Source: Methanosarcina spelaei (GTDB taxonomy: Archaea > Halobacteriota > Methanosarcinia > Methanosarcinales > Methanosarcinaceae). Taken from it: a stretch of DNA of 32,070 nucleotides. Both the position numbers and the translations under genes were made by a program. This document shows, piece by piece, positions 23,871-32,070 of the stretch. Each line of letters begins with the position of its first letter. The first letter of the stretch is position 1. The notes under the pieces are model-generated. The model worked only from the letters and a program-made list of their open reading frames with translations, was not told where the DNA came from and did not search any database. Location of the stretch: the NCBI RefSeq assembly GCF_002287235.1, contig NZ_LMVP01000390.1, forward strand, positions 1-32,070, given 5' to 3'.

Positions 23871-24266
23871 ATGGATTTCCAGAAGGAAGTGATTTGTTTG
23901 GTTCAAGAAAAAGCAATTGACAGAGATAACGCACTCTTTGAGGCAGGAATTAAACTCGGAGCTCTGTATCATCAATTTACTGGCTCTCCTGTAAATTTGA
24001 GTACTGTTTCAAGCCTTGAGCAAGCTATTCAGGAAAGCATTTCAGTCCAGCCCTATGTAGAAGATATCTCAGTAAAAATCGATAGGGATATGCTGAAAAG
24101 TAAGCTGAACAACGAGTTTGGTTATTCTGAACTTCAGGGGCCTATGCTTAAAGTAAAAATAACTGTAAAATATGGCTCTTCAAGGATAAAAGTTGGAATG
24201 GAATATGACCCTGAACTAAACTATCCGTTAATGAAAATTCTAAAAATCGAAGAAATAAACGTTTGA
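23871..24266 (+). CDS. mptD: Archaeal dihydroneopterin aldolase
   Basis: Cleaves 7,8-dihydroneopterin to 6-hydroxymethyl-7,8-dihydropterin and glycolaldehyde in the synthesis of methanopterin-type C1 carriers. 131 residues, the length of the archaeal family, which is unrelated in sequence to bacterial FolB. The conserved ALFEAGIKLGALYHQFTGSP (21-40) with E24, the QPYVEDISVKID block (Q60) and the C-terminal GMEYDPELNYPLMKI (Y112) match the family as I remember it. It lies 26 bases after pssA on the same strand without its own clear ribosome site, so it may be the last gene of the artA-psd-pssA transcript or have a leaderless start. Recognition was by pattern only. Confidence 0.8.
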   Translation: MDFQKEVICLVQEKAIDRDNALFEAGIKLGALYHQFTGSPVNLSTVSSLEQAIQESISVQPYVEDISVKIDRDMLKSKLNNEFGYSELQGPMLKVKITVKYGSSRIKVGMEYDPELNYPLMKILKIEEINV

Positions 24267-24425
24267 AATAAAAGTAAATAAAAGTAAATAAATGTAAATA
24301 AACATAAACAAATATTTGAAATAAATAGCCTCTAAAATGTGGACTTAGAAAGTAGAATTTAAAATAAATACAGAATTAAAGTAAAATTGAAAAATAATAA
24401 TTTGAACATTAGAGAACTGAGGCTC

Positions 24426-25526
24426 TTAAACCTCGTTCTTTACAGCTTCAAAAGCCCTGACAATTATTTCATTCTGTTCCGGAGTCCCGACAGTTACCCT
24501 GATAAAACTATCTCCAGCGTCCCTGAAGGAATCACAGGAACGTACAATAATTCCTTTTTTCATGAGGTTCTGTGTAACAGCTTTTGCTTTTAAAGGGGCA
24601 ACATCTACAAGTACGAAGTTTGCCTGCGAGGGATACACCTTAAAAGGAATTTTTTCTTTCAGGTATTCTCTGCCTTTTCTTGCGAGATCTATGCTCTTTT
24701 TACGGTGTTCGGTGTCTGAAAGGGCAGCAACTCCTGCTTTTAAAGCCGGAAGACTTACCGAAAACGGAGTTGCTGCTCTTATGTACTCTTTTGCCAGCCA
24801 TTCAGGCATGATTCCATAGCCCAGGCGAAGACCTGCAAGTCCAAACACTTTTGAAAAAGTTCTACCCACAACAAGATTGTCGTATTCTCTTACAAGCCCT
24901 GCAAGGTTTCTGTCCGCAAATTCGACATATGCTTCGTCAACGAACACAAGAGCCCTGGTAGTTTCAAGTATTTTTCTCAGATCATTTTCTGGAAGGAGGT
25001 TGCCTGAGGGGTTATTGGGGGAGCATAGAAAGATTATCTTTGTCCTTCCGGATGCGGCCTCCAGAATCTTTTCAGGATCTATTGAGAAGTCCTGTTTTCT
25101 CCTGACAAAGACCGGCTTTCCTCCACATGCCCTTGCCGGAAGCTCATAATAGGCAAAAGTAGGAGTAGGGATAATGACCTCGTCTCCTCTTTCAATAACC
25201 AGCCTGCAAACCCCGTCAAGTAGTCCGTCCATTCCTGGCCCTGAGGCTATGAGGTTTGAAACCGGAAAACCTGTGTATTTCGAGAGAGCTTCTCTGAGTT
25301 CGATCGCGTCTGCTGAGGGATAAATATTTGCATAGGAAGCTACGTTTACCAGGGCCTGAATGGCCTTTGGAGAGGGTCCGAGTGGGTTTTCGTTTGAGCC
25401 GAGTTTGATAATTGAAGTCGGTTCAAGACCGTAGGCAGAAACGATTTCTTCAATAGATTTCCCTGGAACGTACTCTGCGATATCAAAGATCTCTTTTTTT
25501 ATCAGTTCAGGCCTGCTCAAGAACAT
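24426..25526 (-). CDS. hisC: Histidinol-phosphate aminotransferase
   Basis: PLP-dependent transamination of imidazole-acetol phosphate with glutamate in histidine synthesis. 366 residues from ATG 25524-25526; a TTG one codon earlier is also in frame. Family blocks: [16 protein letters not shown] (41-56), [12 protein letters not shown] (167-178), [10 protein letters not shown] (195-204), the PLP lysine K226 in [18 protein letters not shown], and the C-terminal [15 protein letters not shown]. Its start lies inside the last codons of argD (20-base overlap), so the two aminotransferase genes are co-transcribed. Methanogen HisC-like enzymes can overlap in substrate with aromatic aminotransferases, but the motifs favour HisC. 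Confidence 0.92.
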   Translation of the reverse strand: MFLSRPELIKKEIFDIAEYVPGKSIEEIVSAYGLEPTSIIKLGSNENPLGPSPKAIQALVNVASYANIYPSADAIELREALSKYTGFPVSNLIASGPGMDGLLDGVCRLVIERGDEVIIPTPTFAYYELPARACGGKPVFVRRKQDFSIDPEKILEAASGRTKIIFLCSPNNPSGNLLPENDLRKILETTRALVFVDEAYVEFADRNLAGLVREYDNLVVGRTFSKVFGLAGLRLGYGIMPEWLAKEYIRAATPFSVSLPALKAGVAALSDTEHRKKSIDLARKGREYLKEKIPFKVYPSQANFVLVDVAPLKAKAVTQNLMKKGIIVRSCDSFRDAGDSFIRVTVGTPEQNEIIVRAFEAVKNEV

Positions 25527-26718
25527 CAACTACCGTATCAATCTGATCTTTTGTAATTACAAGTGGAGGAACAAGACGGAGCACCGAGTCCGATGTGCAA
25601 TTTACGAGCACTCCATATTCCCTTGCAAAATCAATGAATTGGCTACAGGGATGGTTTATCTCAACTCCTATCATGAGTCCTTTTCCACGGACTTCTACAA
25701 CATCTCCCCTTTCCATATTCTTGAGCTTTCCCATGAAATAAGCCCCGTTATCTTTTGAGCGTTTAAGGAGTCCTTCTTCCCTAATTACCTCAATCGAAGC
25801 AAGTGCAGCTGCGCAGGCAAGTGGCCCACCTCCGAAAGTAGAAGCATGCTGTCCACGCTCAAAGCTTAGTCCGTCCCTTGCCGCGATAGCGCCCATTGGA
25901 AAGCCTCCCCCGATTGCTTTTGCCATGCTCATGATATCGGGTTCCACGCCAAAATGGTCTTTACAGAACCATGTGCCTGTCCTTCCAAAGCCTGTCTGCA
26001 CCTCATCAAAGATAAGGAAAGTTCCGGTTTCGTCACAGATTTCCCTGACCTCTTTGAGGTACTCGGGATTAGGGATGTTAACCCCACCTTCTCCCTGAAT
26101 GGGTTCAAGAATCACAGCTGCCGTGTTTACCGAAATAGCCTGCCTGACAGCATCAGCATTGGAGTACGGGACAAAAGTAGTCTCGGAACTCACAGGAGGC
26201 ATGAAAGGGTCCCTGTATATGCTCTTGTGGGTTACACTGAGCGCTCCTATAGTCCTGCCGTGGAAGGAGTGTTCAGCAGCTACAAAGGCACTTTTCCCGG
26301 AAGCCATGCGGGCCAGTTTCATTGCAGCCTCCACAGCCTCAGCTCCTGAGTTACAGAAAAAAACACGTCCCATTCCTGTAACCGAGACAAGGGCTTCTGC
26401 AAGTTCAGCCTGAATCTCTGTGTAATAAAGGTTAGAGACGTGCAGCAGCTTCTCAGTCTGAGCCTGGATTGCCCTGATTACAGCTGGGTGGCAGTGCCCA
26501 ACATTGTTTACTGCAATCCCTGCTACACAGTCAATATATTCCTTTCCGTAAATATCCCGGACAACCGCCCCCTTTCCTTCTGAAAGTACAAGGGGCTGAC
26601 GCCCATAAGTCTGCATTACATATTTTGAATCTTTTTCTATAATTGAGGCGTATTTTGCCTGTAAATTCTCAGGCTCTGTAACCTGTAGATTTTCAGGCCC
26701 TATAAAATTCTCTGTCAA
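25507..26718 (-). CDS. argD: Acetylornithine aminotransferase
   Basis: PLP enzyme of arginine synthesis: N-acetylglutamate semialdehyde to N-acetylornithine. 403 residues. Motifs in order: [18 protein letters not shown] (33-50), [18 protein letters not shown] (61-78), [43 protein letters not shown] (235-248) and the PLP lysine K267 in [16 protein letters not shown]. The start used is a TTG at 26716-26718, with AAGGGATCC just upstream. No ATG comes before M35, which lies inside the conserved start YVMQTYGR, so the non-ATG start is likely. The N-terminal leader contains a duplicated PENLQ. It leads the argD-hisC operon. Confidence 0.93.
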   Translation of the reverse strand: MTENFIGPENLQVTEPENLQAKYASIIEKDSKYVMQTYGRQPLVLSEGKGAVVRDIYGKEYIDCVAGIAVNNVGHCHPAVIRAIQAQTEKLLHVSNLYYTEIQAELAEALVSVTGMGRVFFCNSGAEAVEAAMKLARMASGKSAFVAAEHSFHGRTIGALSVTHKSIYRDPFMPPVSSETTFVPYSNADAVRQAISVNTAAVILEPIQGEGGVNIPNPEYLKEVREICDETGTFLIFDEVQTGFGRTGTWFCKDHFGVEPDIMSMAKAIGGGFPMGAIAARDGLSFERGQHASTFGGGPLACAAALASIEVIREEGLLKRSKDNGAYFMGKLKNMERGDVVEVRGKGLMIGVEINHPCSQFIDFAREYGVLVNCTSDSVLRLVPPLVITKDQIDTVVDVLEQA

Positions 26719-27229
26719 TTGGATCCCTTCATGAAACTTGTTCCTTTTAAACTGGTCGGAAAGTTCAACGAGTAAAGTCTGGAATATTTTAAATTTAACT
26801 CTAGGTGCTTTGAATTAATTCTAGGTATTTTGAATTTAATTCTAGGTGTTTTGAATTTAATTTATAGTATTTTTGAGTCATATCTAAATTTGGAGACCGA
26901 ATAACTCAAAATGAATGTATTATTAAGATATTAAGATTTTTGAGTGCATTTTTTGAGGTTTCAAAAAGTTTACAGTTAATTATCAGAGTCGAGTTCTGCT
27001 CTGCTATCTCCAAAACTCAGATAGATCCTTGATCCCCTATGAATGTTACTGATCCTTCTCAAAAAAAGAAATTTTTTCTTCAATTCTTTCTCCATGAAGC
27101 ATTAGTTAACTTATGGATAAGGTTTGCTATATCCTGGACTAAAATTCAGAGTAGGAGTCGGCGAACTCCGGGTTTTTCTGGGTTTCAAAGGCATGCAAAA
27201 GGGCTCAAACCGGAGTAATTACTCTCAAA
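26719..27229. other. Intergenic region with a short 20/21-bp repeat
   Basis: 511 bases, very A+T-rich. Three copies of CTAGGTNNTTTGAATT start at 26801, 26821 and 26842, in the likely promoter/leader region of argD. No gene recognised. Confidence 0.5.
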
Positions 27230-28393
27230 TTACTCTCCGGACTTCTGTTCTTTTCTGTAAGTCCTGGCTCCTGTGAAGCGTGTGGTTCTTTCTAAGGCCC
27301 GTGTTCTGGCAGTTCTTCTTTTTCTACCAGGCACGAAAATATTCCTGGCTTTGGCATTCAGGTCGAGAGGTAAACCAATTTCTATCAAATTCAGAGGTTT
27401 TACGGTTTCACCCTGTGGCTCACTCTTAGTTTCATCCTTAGTTTCATTTTCGGGCAACTCATGAGTTTCGCTCATAATTAATTTCCCTAAAGCATTGACC
27501 TCTGCAAGAACAGGCATTTCTGCAGCGTCTCTTAAGAAAGATACTCCTGAAGGGGCTTTTATTGTACCATCTACTCTCGCGTTTTCAAGCAGTAAGACCG
27601 AGTTGGATTTTATTCCTCCGAAAACTCGACTGTTCCTGCCAATCTGTACATCTCCTTTTGAATAGAGATTGCCATAGACAGTGTTATTTTCCCCAATGAA
27701 GATTTTGCCTTCTGAGTAAATGCTTCCCTTTAGAGTCAGTTTTTCCCCTGTAGTGACAGCCTGCGCCCGAATATTTCCTGTTAACAGGCAGTTGTTTCCT
27801 ATAACGGTTTCACCATCAACCTCAATAGTATCGTGGGAAAGCTTTGAGCCGGCTGGTATGATCAGCACTTTTTCAGCGGGTTCTTTTCCTTCAAAGCTCT
27901 GTATGTCCTCAGAATCATCAAAAAGTTCTTCTACGGCTTTTTCAATTTCCTCGCCTTTCCCGAGGCGCATCATTTCCTTTATGTAAAGGAATAGAAAAAT
28001 TATTACAGGAATCGGATTCCTTACTACTATCCATCCCTTGGCTTCGAATCCTCCCCTGATTTTAACTTCTTTTCCTACGTCCAGGTCTCCCTGTACAAGC
28101 AGTTTTCCGTCAATGGTTACAAATTCTCCCAGGTAGGCGTTTCCTCCGACCTCTACTCTGTTCCCCAGTTTTGACCACATGTCAATCCTGATATCGCTAC
28201 TTGCTGCAATATCCCCTGAGACGGCCACCCCTTCTCCCATTATAACAGTATCGCCTATCAGGCTGTATTCAATATTAGAGTGATTGCCGACAACAACGTC
28301 TCCCTCAACTGTAATTATGTTTGCTTCGATTCTGGTGTTATCTGGAACCAGGAAGTATTTTAGAATCTCTTCTGACTCTGAAATATTGCTCAC
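27230..28393 (-). CDS. Bactofilin-like polymer-forming protein with basic tail
   Basis: 387 residues. Two beta-solenoid blocks (about 20-125 and 175-290) of short repeats built on GDVVVGNHSNI, GNAYLGEFVTIDG, GKIFIGENNTVYGNLYS and GDVQIGRNSRVFGGI resemble bactofilin/CcmA polymer-forming proteins and left-handed helix acyltransferases. The acyltransferase catalytic His is not obvious, so a structural role is more likely. The blocks are joined by a short hydrophobic segment (IPVIIFLFLYI, about 128-138) and an acidic linker (about 149-170). The tail after residue 310 is acidic and then strongly basic (PGRKRRTARTRALERTTRF). The start is a GTG (28391-28393), with GGAG very close upstream. It may form filaments or a membrane-attached scaffold. 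No operon partner within 400 bases. Confidence 0.65.
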   Translation of the reverse strand: MSNISESEEILKYFLVPDNTRIEANIITVEGDVVVGNHSNIEYSLIGDTVIMGEGVAVSGDIAASSDIRIDMWSKLGNRVEVGGNAYLGEFVTIDGKLLVQGDLDVGKEVKIRGGFEAKGWIVVRNPIPVIIFLFLYIKEMMRLGKGEEIEKAVEELFDDSEDIQSFEGKEPAEKVLIIPAGSKLSHDTIEVDGETVIGNNCLLTGNIRAQAVTTGEKLTLKGSIYSEGKIFIGENNTVYGNLYSKGDVQIGRNSRVFGGIKSNSVLLLENARVDGTIKAPSGVSFLRDAAEMPVLAEVNALGKLIMSETHELPENETKDETKSEPQGETVKPLNLIEIGLPLDLNAKARNIFVPGRKRRTARTRALERTTRFTGARTYRKEQKSGE

Positions 28394-28778
28394 TCTCCGG
28401 GAAACTGCTATTATTTGGCTTTATTTCTTAAAACTTTATTTTTTGATCTTTCATTTTTGATCTTTCATTTTTGAAACTTCATTTCTTGAAACTTCATTTT
28501 TGAAACTTTTACTTATTTAAATTTGAACTCAGGATTGAGGTTGCCTTTTAAAAATCCGTTCTTCTAAAGTTAATCATTCAAAAATTACTATCTATAATAT
28601 ATTCTTATTCATTTTATCTTTCACTATAAGAATATTTGAGCAATATAAGTAGCGTTTTATACCATATTTAACTATATGTAAATTTGTGTAAAATTTTAAA
28701 AATTCAGATTGTATCATAAAATTTAACACATTTCCCTTTTTCGATGTCTCTTTTTATATCCATAAGTTTTAAGAGTTT
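28394..28778. other. Intergenic region with T-rich short repeats
   Basis: Tandem copies of TTTTTGATCTTTCA and of TTTTGAAACTTCA lie at about 28438-28510, just upstream of the bactofilin-like gene start. The rest is A+T-rich with no gene. Confidence 0.5.
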
Positions 28779-28838
28779 CTAGGTTCACTTCTCTTTTTCT
28801 AGGTTCACTTCTCTTTTTCTAGGTTCACTTCTCTTTTT
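28779..28838. repeat. Three tandem 20-bp units overlapping a stop codon
   Basis: CTAGGTTCACTTCTCTTTTT at 28779-28798, 28799-28818 and 28819-28838. The third copy contains the TGA (28825-28827) of the PUA-domain gene read on the minus strand, so the unit probably arose by duplication of that gene's end. Confidence 0.9.
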
Positions 28839-29307
28839 TTGAAGCTACTCCTACTCTTATATCCACGGCTGCTCCACTGTTAAAAGCCAGGATCTCTGCA
28901 GGGGATAGAAGCAGTTGTCCTGTTGCGAGCAGTCTGTCAGTTTCATCCGTCACCAGTACTTCTTCTCCGGCCCTCAGTTCTGGATCAATTTCAACTACAT
29001 GTTTTATAAAAGCAGTTTTACCTTTCTCTACAAAAGGAGCAGCTTCTTCTGAGACAATGACCCTGAGCTTTTTTTCTGGTAAAAGCCTGTGGACGATGGA
29101 AGCTCCTTCAATACTGAGGGTGAAAAAACCATCCTTTGCTCTTGCTGTAGCTATACGCTTTCCGGAGTTTAAGACCTGACGTACTCTTTTTGTCCTGGAT
29201 AACTGGAATGTTGAGTTTTCAGGAAAAAGTTCTTTTCCGATACCTTTCCCAAACTGGTAGTCTGCTATCATGCGGACTCTGGCAAGTCTTTCGGTGTCAT
29301 AATTCAT
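28825..29307 (-). CDS. PUA-domain RNA-binding protein
   Basis: 160 residues. The C-terminal half (about 80-155) is a PUA domain: KLRVIVSEEAAPFVEKGKTA, then FIKHVVEIDPELRAGEEVLVTDE, then LLATGQLLLSPAEILAFNSGAAVDIRVGV. This is the fold that binds RNA in archaeosine transglycosylase and pseudouridine synthases. The N-terminal half (about 1-75) resembles the domain preceding PUA in archaeosine-type enzymes (ADYQFGKGIGKELFP, GKRIATARAKDGFFTLS). There is no catalytic domain, so it may be a stand-alone RNA-binding or accessory tRNA-modification protein. ATG 29305-29307. The C-terminus SKKEK ends inside a tandem repeat. Confidence 0.8.
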   Translation of the reverse strand: MNYDTERLARVRMIADYQFGKGIGKELFPENSTFQLSRTKRVRQVLNSGKRIATARAKDGFFTLSIEGASIVHRLLPEKKLRVIVSEEAAPFVEKGKTAFIKHVVEIDPELRAGEEVLVTDETDRLLATGQLLLSPAEILAFNSGAAVDIRVGVASKKEK

Positions 29308-29663
29308 AGAAGTACGTAATATATGCAGACCTTAAAGCCGTTCCGGTTATCTTGATTTTTCGGGAATGCACTTCTACATCTTTTAATTTTATAACATATT
29401 ATATATTTTTAGTTAATTATCCTTACATCTCGGTTTTACTTATTTTTATTTTTATTTTCACTTTTCCTTCTAATGCAATTGTTTTTTTCAGTAAACTGTT
29501 AAACTTTATTTATTTTAGCATTGATTTTTTCATTGTTCTATCTAGCAAAAATATTAAGAAGTAGAAGCGACAATCTATTATTGGGTTTACGAAAATGGAA
29601 ATATGCATATATCAAGAACTTTGAGCTGCTTACAGTCTCAAAAAGGCAGGAGAGGGAATCCGC
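29308..29663. other. Intergenic region, T-rich, divergent promoters
   Basis: 356 bases between divergent genes. A TATA-like ATGCATATAT lies at 29603-29612, about 55 bases before the TTG start at 29664. Nothing else recognised. Confidence 0.4.
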
Positions 29664-30758
29664 TTGATAGTCCGAAAAAATATCTCTATTGATCAGTGTT
29701 ACGTGGATAAATTAAAGCCCTTTCTGGAAAAAAATAACGGAAATTTAAGTGCGGCAATAAGGAATGCTATCGAAACTGCCTCTCTTGCTCTAGCTGGAAG
29801 AACTGGTGAAAATGGAGAAAAAGCTTCAAGTAAGGTCTCACAAAATGCAGAGTTTCGCAACGGGTTGATTGAAAACGAGGAATTCCTTCTTGTTCATCAT
29901 ACTCTACTTGAATGGCTTATTAATAACACTTCCGGGTTACTGATTGACGAATCAACTATATATGAAATAATTAACCCTTATAAAATTAAAGAAATCCCTG
30001 AGCTTGTCAGTTATATAAACTCGCTCAATGAAAAAATGGGCTGGAAAATTAAGGTTGATGCGGAGTGCAGTCAGGGTTCAGAGCCGGAAACTGCAAGTCT
30101 TACCCTCTTAAATGGAAATTCCTGCTTCAGGGAAATTATGGCTCACAGCCTGGCTCTTTATCTGGCAAAACAGATGAAGCTGGATGTTCAGGGTCTATTC
30201 TGCAAATCAAACGTAACAAAAATCTACTTTAAAAGGTTCGAGTTTCTTGAGTTTCAAAAAGTTCCTAAAGGGTTTGAGGAACATTTTGGTTGTATGGAAA
30301 GTACTTTCCAGGAAATTCAAAAAAAACCGGAGTTCTGGAAGAATCTTATCAAAACCCACAGGCAGCAAAATTACCAGCGGCTTAGCATGCAAAGAAAGAC
30401 TTTCGAAGCTTTTGTTTCAGGAGATCTTCCGTCCATAGCTGAATTGAGAAGAAATTTTGAGTTGATTACAGGCAAGCCTCCTGCGGCTTTTACCCTTGCC
30501 GAGCATATAATTATTTTTAAAGAAATTTATCTCACGGACAGAATAGGAAGTGATATAGAAATCTGCACGGAAAAGAACAGGGAATATGTGAAACTAATTC
30601 ACGATTACTCTGAAAGAAAAGTATGTGAATCTATTACAAAATATTATTCTAATGTTTTCAAGTCAATTAACCACTCTTTTAAAGTCACCACTAGCCCTCA
30701 TATGATTCTGTTTGAGTTTGGAAAAAACCTTGTTTCATCCAATACTTGTCCGGAATAA
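29664..30758 (+). CDS. Protein with ribbon-helix-helix-like N-terminus and uncharacterised body
   Basis: 364 residues. Residues 1-45 (MIVRKNISIDQCYVDKLKPF, then SAAIRNAIETASLAL) look like a ribbon-helix-helix DNA-binding unit: a short beta strand followed by two helices with the usual polar/hydrophobic spacing. The remaining 310 residues are soluble and mostly helical, with no motif I can name; one part (about 230-290) includes RLSMQRKTFEAFVSGDLP and RRNFELITGKPPAAFTLAEH. The start is a TTG: AGGAGAGG at 29648-29655 is well placed for it, and no ATG occurs before residue 125 or so. It is likely a sequence-specific regulator with a large sensor or oligomerisation domain. It stands alone. Confidence 0.6.
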   Translation: MIVRKNISIDQCYVDKLKPFLEKNNGNLSAAIRNAIETASLALAGRTGENGEKASSKVSQNAEFRNGLIENEEFLLVHHTLLEWLINNTSGLLIDESTIYEIINPYKIKEIPELVSYINSLNEKMGWKIKVDAECSQGSEPETASLTLLNGNSCFREIMAHSLALYLAKQMKLDVQGLFCKSNVTKIYFKRFEFLEFQKVPKGFEEHFGCMESTFQEIQKKPEFWKNLIKTHRQQNYQRLSMQRKTFEAFVSGDLPSIAELRRNFELITGKPPAAFTLAEHIIIFKEIYLTDRIGSDIEICTEKNREYVKLIHDYSERKVCESITKYYSNVFKSINHSFKVTTSPHMILFEFGKNLVSSNTCPE

Positions 30759-30854
30759 TGAATCTCGAACACTGACATTGACCCCTACTTTCTTTATTCT
30801 CTAACATTCAGTAAGATAGATAAATTCATATGTGGGATTCTCCTATCCTTTTTT

Positions 30855-31418
30855 ATGAGTGACGTAATTTTGCTCTGGGACTGCCCTCTTCTCTTTGAAA
30901 AACTGTTTGTGGAATATGGGCTTGAATGTACTCGTGTTCTCTCAACGTCCCTTGGTACTCCTTATCTTCCTGCCTGCAAGGTTCTGATTTTGCCGACAGG
31001 TTTTGCAAATAAACAGTATACAAAAACAGGTGTAGGACTTAAACACGGTCAACGCTCCCTTGAAAAATTTGTGACAAAAGGTGGGACTCTTCTTGTTTTC
31101 AGTCCTCTTATCCCGGAATACGAATATGAGTGGCTTCCTTTTTCTCTGAAATATGTAATGGAAGAAAATTCATGCACGCCTCAATCTGTGGGTAAGCACG
31201 AGGCTCAGAAACTTGTGGATATTGCCCCTCCTGTCGGATGTGACGGTTACTTCGCGGAAACCGACGCTGATGTGGTATTAACTGATGACAGGGGCAGACC
31301 TATAATGGTCGTAAAAGAAATTGGAGAAGGTATGGTCGTTGCAACCACAATACATGAGCTCCCCTCAGCCGGATTCTTTGAGTGCAGGGTTGCATGTACA
31401 AAAAAGGTAAAAGCCTGA
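30855..31418 (+). CDS. Class I amidotransferase-like (ThuA/BPL_N-type) protein
   Basis: 187 residues. It starts MSDVILLWDCPLLFEKLF and contains VLILPTGFANKQY (46-58) and KFVTKGGTLLVFSPL (71-85), the alternating strand/helix pattern of the glutamine-amidotransferase-like fold. There, VLILPTG would be the strand before the oxyanion loop and GGTLLVF the next strand. The catalytic Cys-His pair is not obvious, so it may be a non-catalytic relative. The C-terminal part has LTDDRGRPIMVVKEIGEGMVVATTIHELPS, typical of such domains that read an external signal or ligand. ATG 30855 has no clear ribosome site, so a leaderless start is possible. The function is unknown. Confidence 0.55.
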   Translation: MSDVILLWDCPLLFEKLFVEYGLECTRVLSTSLGTPYLPACKVLILPTGFANKQYTKTGVGLKHGQRSLEKFVTKGGTLLVFSPLIPEYEYEWLPFSLKYVMEENSCTPQSVGKHEAQKLVDIAPPVGCDGYFAETDADVVLTDDRGRPIMVVKEIGEGMVVATTIHELPSAGFFECRVACTKKVKA

Positions 31419-31510
31419 AAAAAGAAGAATTAAAGTAAAAAATCAGAAATAAGCAGAAAGAAAATTTTTAGGGAAAAGTAAACAGCTACAGGCATAATTG
31501 CTTTTATTCT

Positions 31511-31813
31511 TCATTTGATCTTTTTTACATTTTTGTCCTTTTTGTACTGGTTACTGAGCCTCTTTATTTCTTCGGTTTCGTTTTTTAGTTTGATTACAAA
31601 TAAGCCGAAGCAGGGCTTTGTGAATTGGAATATAATATCGCTCCCTGAAAAGCCAACGGGGGAAGCTGTACCCATGAGCATGAGCTCTTTTACTTTGTAC
31701 CCACCAGGTACAAGGTATACATTCTCTGAAATTTCCATTATAAATTTTTCACACTCTTTGAGGGTTGTATTTTTCAGGAGAATCTCATAGTTATACTCGC
31801 TTAAACATACCAT
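31511..31813 (-). CDS. Short methanogen-specific conserved protein (DUF1894-like)
   Basis: 100 residues, soluble. The pattern LLKNTTLKECEKFIMEISE (12-30), YLVPGGYKVKELMLMG (33-48), and GSDIIFQFTKPCFGLFVIKL (57-76) recalls the methanogen DUF1894 family, whose function is unknown to me; recognition is from memory and moderate. The C-terminus is charged (KKDKNVKKIK). ATG 31811-31813 is preceded by AAAGGT and a TATA-like ATATATATAAAG 28-40 bases upstream, so expression signals look good. No operon partner is visible. Confidence 0.6.
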   Translation of the reverse strand: MVCLSEYNYEILLKNTTLKECEKFIMEISENVYLVPGGYKVKELMLMGTASPVGFSGSDIIFQFTKPCFGLFVIKLKNETEEIKRLSNQYKKDKNVKKIK

Positions 31814-32070
31814 TTTTGTACCTTTTGTTATTTTTTCTTTATATATATCCAGAAATATTCTGTTAGTTGCCCCTGTTTCAAATGACCGCTAGTTTAATTC
31901 ACAAGTTAAAACTATGAGTGGATGGTATAAGAGACAATTCATTTTGAAAAATGGATATTAAATTCTCTGAATAACAGACATACACAAACGGAAGTACTTG
32001 AGAGTATTTTTATACCGTGCGACAAGAAGTTATGTCATGAATTGCTTTAATGCTGCCCTTTCCATTTGGG
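31814..32070. other. Right-edge intergenic sequence
   Basis: The minus-strand TATA for the 100-residue gene lies at about 31841-31852. No gene seen before the window ends. Confidence 0.4.

Noticed and set aside
1-32070. tRNA or rRNA genes
   Set aside because: I scanned by eye for T-loop-like GGTTCGAATCC patterns and rRNA-like G+C blocks and found none; a covariance search was not possible.

Overview
The window looks like chromosome of a methanogenic archaeon, most likely Methanosarcina. The evidence is archaeal DNA primase large subunit, PCNA, transcription factor S, archaeosortase A, an archaeal dihydroneopterin aldolase (MptD), a methanogen-type thymidylate synthase, F420-type flavoprotein remnants, and long A+T-rich intergenic regions with many small repeats. 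The assignment rests on recognising families by eye; no search was run.

Layout. 1-600: 3' end of an ISAzo13-type transposase and a strong hairpin. 723-5414 (all minus): zinc-ribbon methyltransferase, aroA, thyA, htpX. 5415-9754: sparse region holding a secreted beta-helix protein, a membrane-anchored winged-helix regulator and an overlapping companion gene. 9755-12547: ferredoxin-nitroreductase fusion, a 44-residue small protein, a 24-bp tandem repeat and a nitrilase-superfamily enzyme. 12729-15939 (minus): gatC-gatA-gatB for Glu-tRNA(Gln) amidation. 16043-16202: three hairpin repeats. 16281-17446 (minus): a YHS/ferredoxin/FrhB-like gene broken by a one-base frameshift. 17945-20803 (minus): nudix-tfs, then pcn-priL. 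21555-24266 (plus): artA-psd-pssA-mptD. 24426-26718 (minus): argD-hisC. 27230-29307 (minus): bactofilin-like protein and PUA-domain protein. 29664-31813: ribbon-helix-helix-like protein, amidotransferase-like protein and a short methanogen protein.

How the genes fit together. Most genes are housekeeping: aromatic amino acids, dTMP, tRNA charging, replication, transcript proofreading, arginine and histidine synthesis. The artA-psd-pssA group joins C-terminal processing of surface proteins to synthesis of ethanolamine-type archaeal lipids. The regulator at 8164-8973 has an export signal, one membrane segment and two winged helices, which suggests one-component signalling from the cell surface to DNA.

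The most useful leads are the single-base break in the FrhB-like gene, the motif shared by the regulator and its overlapping neighbour, the 47-bp repeats upstream of artA, and two intergenic repeat families (7350/17602, and the hairpins at 16043-16202). I saw no tRNA, rRNA or CRISPR array.
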